DNA from: Lanius collurio
Lineage: Eukaryota; Chordata; Aves; Passeriformes; Laniidae
Assembly: GCA_020086605.1 (NCBI GenBank)
Contig: JACBWW010000015.1
Coordinates: 15,627,081 to 15,691,080, forward strand
Length of the DNA: 64,000 nt
Direction of reading: 5' to 3'
Both the position numbers and the translations under genes were made by a program. Each line of letters starts with the position of its first letter. Position 1 is the first letter of the stretch. The notes below the pieces were generated by a model. The model was not told the origin of the DNA. It did no database searches and was given only the letters and a program-made list of their open reading frames with translations. Below are positions 59,401-64,000 of the stretch, piece by piece.

Positions 59401-62400
59401 TATTTTTTTATTTTTCCCTTTGCATGTTTAGTTCACTCTTACTTTTTAAAGTGCTTGGAATATAGATCTGCTACATTAAAGCCGATGAATCCTTCTTCTG
59501 CTAGAATCACTATATATCCCTGTTGGTTTTAAGCAAAGTGAAACAGCCAGGAAAGGTGACAGATTTTAAGTTTTGTGACCAAGTGTGGTCATTGACTGCT
59601 TCTGGCATGAATTTTCTTTTAACACTTGCCCATTTGATCAAGTTGTGGGGTTTTTTCAGAGCAGCTCAGAGTTAATTAGGCAGCAAATAAGTACTGCTTT
59701 CCCCATTGTGTTTTTTCTATTTGTAAGTGAACCACAAAACCCACCTTTCTAACACAGCAATGACAACAAAAATAGTTGAAGAGAGGTAATTCAACATGCA
59801 AGTTTCAGAATTTTGCAGGGATACAGGTCCTTCCTCTTTACTAATGGGACTCAGACTATCTCCTGTCACCCTTTTTCTAGAATTTTATACAAGCTTTTAT
59901 GTTCAGCTTTCATTTGTAGGTCAACTTTTCTGCAAAGCTTGTGTGACATGAGGAGCCAACTTGGACCTTGTTTAGAGGTCTAAATGCATCTTGTGACATA
60001 TTTTAATTCTTTTATTTGCTCAGCTCGATCCTTCCAGCTGAGAGTGTAGAAATAAATCAAGAAGACTTCAATTTTTGCTTTGTTGCAGATCTGTAACCCT
60101 AAAGGAGATGTTTGGGTTTGTAAATACTAGTTCCATCGTTTACATATCCAGACTTTTTATGGTTGGTTTTGACTTTTTTTGTGTATTTTCAGATGGTGAA
60201 CTGAATGTTCTGGATGACATTTTGACTGATGCTCCTGACCAAGATGATGAGTTGTATAACCCTGACAGTGAACAAGACAAAAGTGAGAAAAAGGGTATGT
60301 GACTAGGGTAGTGGATGTCCTCCAGGAACATAAATGGTAAAAAATGTCTGTCTTATTACAGTTTAAGTCTTTGAAGTAGTGGATTTTATAACTTGATTCA
60401 AAGAGTGAATGAGTTCCAAAAGTCTTTATTTCATGGATATATACTTTTTCACCTTACCTTCCAAGCAAACCGTCAAGTCTGTTTCCTTTTGTCTCAAGAG
60501 CAATTGCTGAGTCTGGCTTGTTCTGAATTCCTTTAATGTTAGAAAATGACTGTCCTTTTTGGCACAATGAACTGAGATGGAAGTGGAGCAAAGTCTGGTT
60601 CCAGCTCAGTTGTTGATTTGTCTTTAGGCCAATTCCATAAGCATTTAATTTAGCATTTCCATGTGTAAAATCTAAGAAACATGTACCTCTTTTGAAGTAA
60701 AGTACGTGTTTTAGAACATGAGCTGTTCCTAAGAAGTGGTTTTGAGTGTTGCTGCAAAGCCTACAACTGGACAATGCTCCCTATGACTGCAACAGGATAA
60801 TTACCTAAAGTAAAGAAAGTAGGAGCCTCTGTACAGTTTTTGTTTTGATATTGGAAATAACACTGAACTTGATATTTCTTTCTATTTAAGGATCAAAAAG
60901 AAAAACTGACAGGATGGAAAATGCTGAAAGCAAGAGGCAAAAACCTTCTGTGCATTCCTCGAGGCAGATGATGCCAAAGCCTCCCAGTTCCTCAGTTAGC
61001 AATAACAAGAGAATAGTGAGTACAAAAGGAAAGCCAGTGTCAGAATACAAGACTGAGGAGTATCAGAGATCTGACAGAAACAAGCGCCCAGACAGTGATC
61101 GAAAGATGCGAATGTCAAGCAGTTCCCGGGAACCTTATAAAGGACAACCAGAAAAATCTTGCATGAGGAAGAGGGATATTGACAGAAGGGCCAAGTCTTC
61201 TACACCGGACGGTTCAGAGGTATTAAGTATTCTTGCTGCCTTATAAATAAAGAAATTTTATGAGACTTTTATAAGGCACATTCTCTTAGGACTATGTGTG
61301 CATCCTGACAATGTTATATGACTGCTGATTCACTTTTTCTTTAAACATCAGAGAATCAGGCATGATGTGGATAGAAGACCTAGCAGATCTAGCCATTCTT
61401 CTAAAGAAGAGGTGAACTCTGAGGAATATTGTTCAGATCACGAGACTGGCAGTAGTGGTTCCTCTGAACAAGGCAACACAGAAAATGAGGAGGAAGGAAT
61501 GGAAGAAGAAGATGATGATGAAGGGGAGGAGGATGAAGAGGTGGAAGAAGATGGGGATGAGGATGAAGAAGAGTATGAACAGGATGAGAGGGATCAGAAG
61601 GAAGGAAATGACTATGACACACGGAGTGAAGCCAGTGATTCTGACTCTGAATCTGCCTCTTTCACAGATGGGTCAGTCAGATCTGGGTCTGGTTCAGATG
61701 CATCAGGTAGGCAGCATCTTGCATACTAGTCTGAAATACCTTGCCACTGAAAGTTCGACTGTTTTTAGAAATAACCACTTCCTGACCACGTTAAAAGTAA
61801 GCCATGGTAGCACAAGTCAGGAAGATGTTAATTATGAAATACCATAGGCCAGGAAAAAATGTACTGGAAAGTGGCAAAACATAATTGTGAATATCCAGAT
61901 TACTCATAGACTGCTTTGGCCTTGCTGTTCAATGCTTTGAAACACTAAATTAGTGTTTTCTTGGGTAATCTAATGGCTTCGTTTTGCACAGAATTCATTT
62001 TAATTTGGTGTTGAACTGTTTGGTAGCCATCTAGATAAGTGACCAGGCAGACTGGTGTAGTAAAAGCACCACATTCCTGGGGAAGGATAATTGAATCTTA
62101 AATTGTGACTGTGTTCAGCATAGGAAATCTAAACCTAAGTTGAAATTATTAGATACCATGGCAAATTTAGAATGAAATAAATATTCTAAGCAGAAACTAG
62201 AAACAAATGCTTTGTAGTTTTATATTATAACTAGTCCTAACTTACTGATGTGAAGTGCTAATGACGTAAATACTTTTGGGTTTGGCTGTTCGTTGTTTGT
62301 TTTTTCTAGGAAAGCAGCTTGCAATCCTGTTAAGATTCCTATTGTGTATCTTCCTTGTCTGAAGTCTCCATAGGTGGTCATCCTGCTTAACATGCAGCCT

Positions 62401-63596
62401 TTTTTAGCTCAGCTCTGCTGTTTGGAATTAGAGACAGCAAGGTGTAACCTAAAGACAAGTGAAGCTGTAATAACTGTTCTAAAAAGCTCTGTGGTATAAC
62501 GTAACACTTTCTTAAGAGTGGAAATAATTGCCTGTGTGCCACAGTGTTTTGTTTTCCTGTCTCTTTACCATTTTTTGGAGCTCCAAGCGAATGAGCTCAT
62601 ATCACTATCGCAGCACAGTTTGTGCTTGATGTTGCACATTTGGGTGAAGGCTGGAAAGAAGCGCTAACCCACCCTTACTAAAAATACAATAATAATAAAT
62701 TCTGTTTCTAAACGTTGCACAGATTTACTAGATTTGTGCCATTCATCTTCCTTTTGTGAATTAAAAGCTTGAGTAACTAGCATTTGCTTCTTTTGCATGA
62801 TAGTTTTGTGGCAACAACCACAATTTTAATGTGCAAGCCAAATAGTAACTTCACTTCTACTGATGTTGTTTTCCTGTCTTGTTACTTTTTAATCTCAACT
62901 TTTCCTGTGTTTAAGATATGGCTTTTATTTTTTATTGTTTCTTATAGATGAGAAAAAGAAGGAGAGGAAGAGAGCTAGAGGTATCTCTCCAATTGTTTTT
63001 GACAGAAGTGGGAGTTCTGCATCAGAATCATATGCAGGTATTCTTCCCTTCCATTGCTTGTCATTGTGACTTGCATCAAATCCTAATGTGTAATCTAAAA
63101 TAAATGTAACTGGCTGTAGAGATTTATGGGGTATGTAGCTTTGTATAATTTGATATTGACTTCTGGCATGTTGTGTGTGGATACCTTTGGGGGGGAAGTA
63201 GGCTTTCTTGTTACTTTAATGCTATTCTGTTGCTTAAGTGGAATTTTCACTTTTTTTTTTTAACTTGGAAGATGATGATTCAGTGACTAGTTTTCTGAGT
63301 AGGAAATTGTTCAAATATTATTTAAAAAAACAAACCCAAATCAAACAACCCAAAACCAAAACCAAAAAAAAAAAACCAAAACAAAACACTCGTGCACATT
63401 GAATAGTATTTTTTGTGTGTGTGGGTGCGCGCCAGAAAGCATAATTTGTCATGAATGAAAATTGTATGTGACAAGGCTGTAGAAATTGTATATTATCTCT
63501 ATTAAGGCTCAATCTGAACAAATGTACTTTGGCTAAACACAGGTTCAGAAAAGAAGCATGAGAAATTATCATCTTCCGTTCGTGCTGTCCAAAAAG
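56405..63596 (+). CDS. YTHDC1: YTHDC1 N-terminal half (nuclear m6A reader), runs off the right edge
   Basis: Six exons join in one frame into 958 bases (319 codons plus one base) that follow human YTHDC1 almost residue for residue: [74 protein letters not shown]. The protein binds N6-methyladenosine in nuclear RNA and influences splicing, export and heterochromatin RNA. The visible part is the disordered N-terminus, with a basic stretch (KKGSKRK, a likely nuclear localisation signal), an Arg/Ser-containing region, and a Glu/Asp-rich tract. The YTH domain and C-terminal Arg-rich tail lie outside the window. Introns are 3760, 596, 132, 1241 and 505 bases. All splice sites seen are GT-AG, mostly phase 1. 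Confidence 0.97.
56433..60192 (+). other. YTHDC1: YTHDC1 intron 1
   Basis: The first 400 bases are the downstream part of the CpG island. An acceptor-like TTTGTTTGCAG at about 57772-57782 precedes a plus-strand frame open to about 57998. It could serve as an alternative or cryptic exon, but it would not be needed for the known protein. No repeat family was recognised with confidence. Confidence 0.6.
60193..60294 (+). CDS. YTHDC1: YTHDC1 exon 2
   Basis: This 102-base exon runs from acceptor TTTTCAG|ATGGTG to donor AAGG|GTATGT. It encodes an acidic segment, [15 protein letters not shown] through [10 protein letters not shown] 3.76-kb intron precedes it. Confidence 0.96.
60891..61219 (+). CDS. 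YTHDC1: YTHDC1 exon 3
   Basis: This 329-base exon has acceptor TATTTAAG|GATCAA and donor CAGAG|GTATTA. It begins GSKRKTDRM, a basic nuclear-localisation-like stretch, and continues through [15 protein letters not shown] to KSSTPDGSE. It ends in phase 0. Confidence 0.96.
61352..61706 (+). CDS. YTHDC1: YTHDC1 exon 4 (acidic tract)
   Basis: This 355-base exon starts [14 protein letters not shown] and contains [11 protein letters not shown] Glu/Asp tract runs roughly from [11 protein letters not shown] to QDERDQK (about 61480-61600), followed by [12 protein letters not shown] and [10 protein letters not shown]. The acidic run is shorter and more mixed with Asp than the long pure-Glu run I recall in human. 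The Met/Lys-rich frame and the antisense His/Pro frame over the same bases are shadows. Confidence 0.96.
62948..63037 (+). CDS. YTHDC1: YTHDC1 exon 5
   Basis: This 90-base exon runs from acceptor TCTTATAG|ATGAG to donor GCAG|GTATTC and encodes [20 protein letters not shown] and then [10 protein letters not shown]. The sequence is essentially identical to the human protein. Confidence 0.96.
63310..63392. repeat. A-rich CCAAAA simple repeat and adjacent GT tract
   Basis: A-rich sequence with recurrent CCAAAA/CAAAA units lies in YTHDC1 intron 5, followed at 63411-63424 by a TTTTGTGTGTGTGGG tract. The minus-strand open frame here is compositional. Confidence 0.8.
63543..63596 (+). CDS. YTHDC1: YTHDC1 exon 6, 54-base in-frame exon
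   Basis: It runs from acceptor AACACAG|GTTCAG to donor AAAG|GTATCA and encodes [18 protein letters not shown], 18 codons between two phase-1 introns, so skipping keeps the frame. From memory, a human isoform lacks the matching 18 residues, which would make this a cassette exon. Confidence 0.94.
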
Positions 63597-64000
63597 GTAT
63601 CATTTAAATTTGAATTTTTAATGCATGCCCCATAGCAAGCCATTGTCTCTGTTGATTAAATAACCCGTAAGTAGTGATGTTCTGATATAAATCAATTTGA
63701 GCACGTCATTGTTCTGAGCATGTTATTTGAATCTTGAGCTACTTTTGCATGTGTTGAGAGCGATGCACAAAAAGTTCAGTCACTTTGCTCTTTGCAGAAG
63801 CAGCAGATTTAAAAAAGAAGTGCTTAAAACTGCAAAGAGGAACAGCATTCACCATTCTCTATTGAACAACTTGTGCTTGTTACAAGTGTTACCCATCATT
63901 TATGCAAAGATCCTTAAGCAAGGAAATAAGTCCTACATATCGGAACATCACTGAATCATGCTGATTTTATTTTACTTTTTTCTTTACCTGGATAGCGTAA
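63597..64000 (+). other. YTHDC1: YTHDC1 intron 6, partial
   Basis: It begins at the donor GTATCA. No further exon is found before the window ends, so the next exon, expected to start with the rest of an Asp codon and continue DQTSK-like, lies outside. Confidence 0.7.

Noticed and set aside
61401..61847. Antisense His/Pro-rich frame and plus Met/Lys-rich frame over YTHDC1 exon 4
   Set aside because: Both are shadows of the purine-rich acidic-tract codons.
1..64000. CRISPR arrays, bacterial operons, tRNA or rRNA genes
   Set aside because: No regularly spaced repeats, no polycistronic layout, and no cloverleaf or rRNA sequence was noticed. The window is vertebrate nuclear DNA.

Overview
This is a window of vertebrate nuclear DNA, almost certainly from a bird. 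The two recognisable genes are split into short exons with GT-AG introns. The interspersed repeats are mainly CR1 LINE 3' ends, the dominant avian retrotransposon. Two solitary LTR-like elements have avian-ERV character, and I see no mammalian SINEs. Most of the sequence is AT-rich and non-coding. The species cannot be named from the sequence alone.

Layout. From 1 to about 12.1 kb I find no recognisable gene. This part holds a CpG-rich, exon-like island (1587-2120), a T-rich simple repeat, a CR1 fragment, and a GC-rich LTR-like element (9710-11041) that carries an ATG exon with a splice donor. From 12.1 to 21.1 kb, on the minus strand, lies a type II transmembrane serine protease of the TMPRSS11 (HAT/DESC) family. 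Nine exons are resolved, from the transmembrane exon to the stop codon. They code for 420 residues: a transmembrane anchor, a SEA domain, and a trypsin-like protease domain with an intact His-Asp-Ser triad. Residue similarities favour TMPRSS11F, with TMPRSS11E the alternative. The short first coding exon was not located. From 21.1 to 56 kb is a long gene-poor stretch. It contains CR1 copies, one old plus-strand CR1/L3-like LINE (about 31.3-32.7 kb), a 739-bp solo LTR with a near-perfect 6-bp target duplication (43473-44211), a pentanucleotide microsatellite, and a few protein-like open segments that I could not identify.

From about 56.1 kb to the right edge, on the plus strand, is the 5' half of YTHDC1, the nuclear m6A reader. 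A CpG-island promoter with NRF1-like and YY1-like sites is followed by six coding exons (319 complete codons) that carry the basic and acidic N-terminal regions. The YTH domain lies beyond the window.

A TMPRSS11 gene beside YTHDC1 fits the synteny known from human 4q13, where YTHDC1 sits within the TMPRSS11 cluster. The two genes share no evident function. One encodes a cell-surface protease and the other an RNA-binding splicing and export regulator, and they point away from each other across roughly 35 kb of repeat-bearing intergenic DNA. I found no clear new multi-gene system. The best leads are the LTR-borne exon at 10.26 kb, the CpG-rich segment at 1.6-2.1 kb, and the two-frame open segment at 28.4-29.2 kb.
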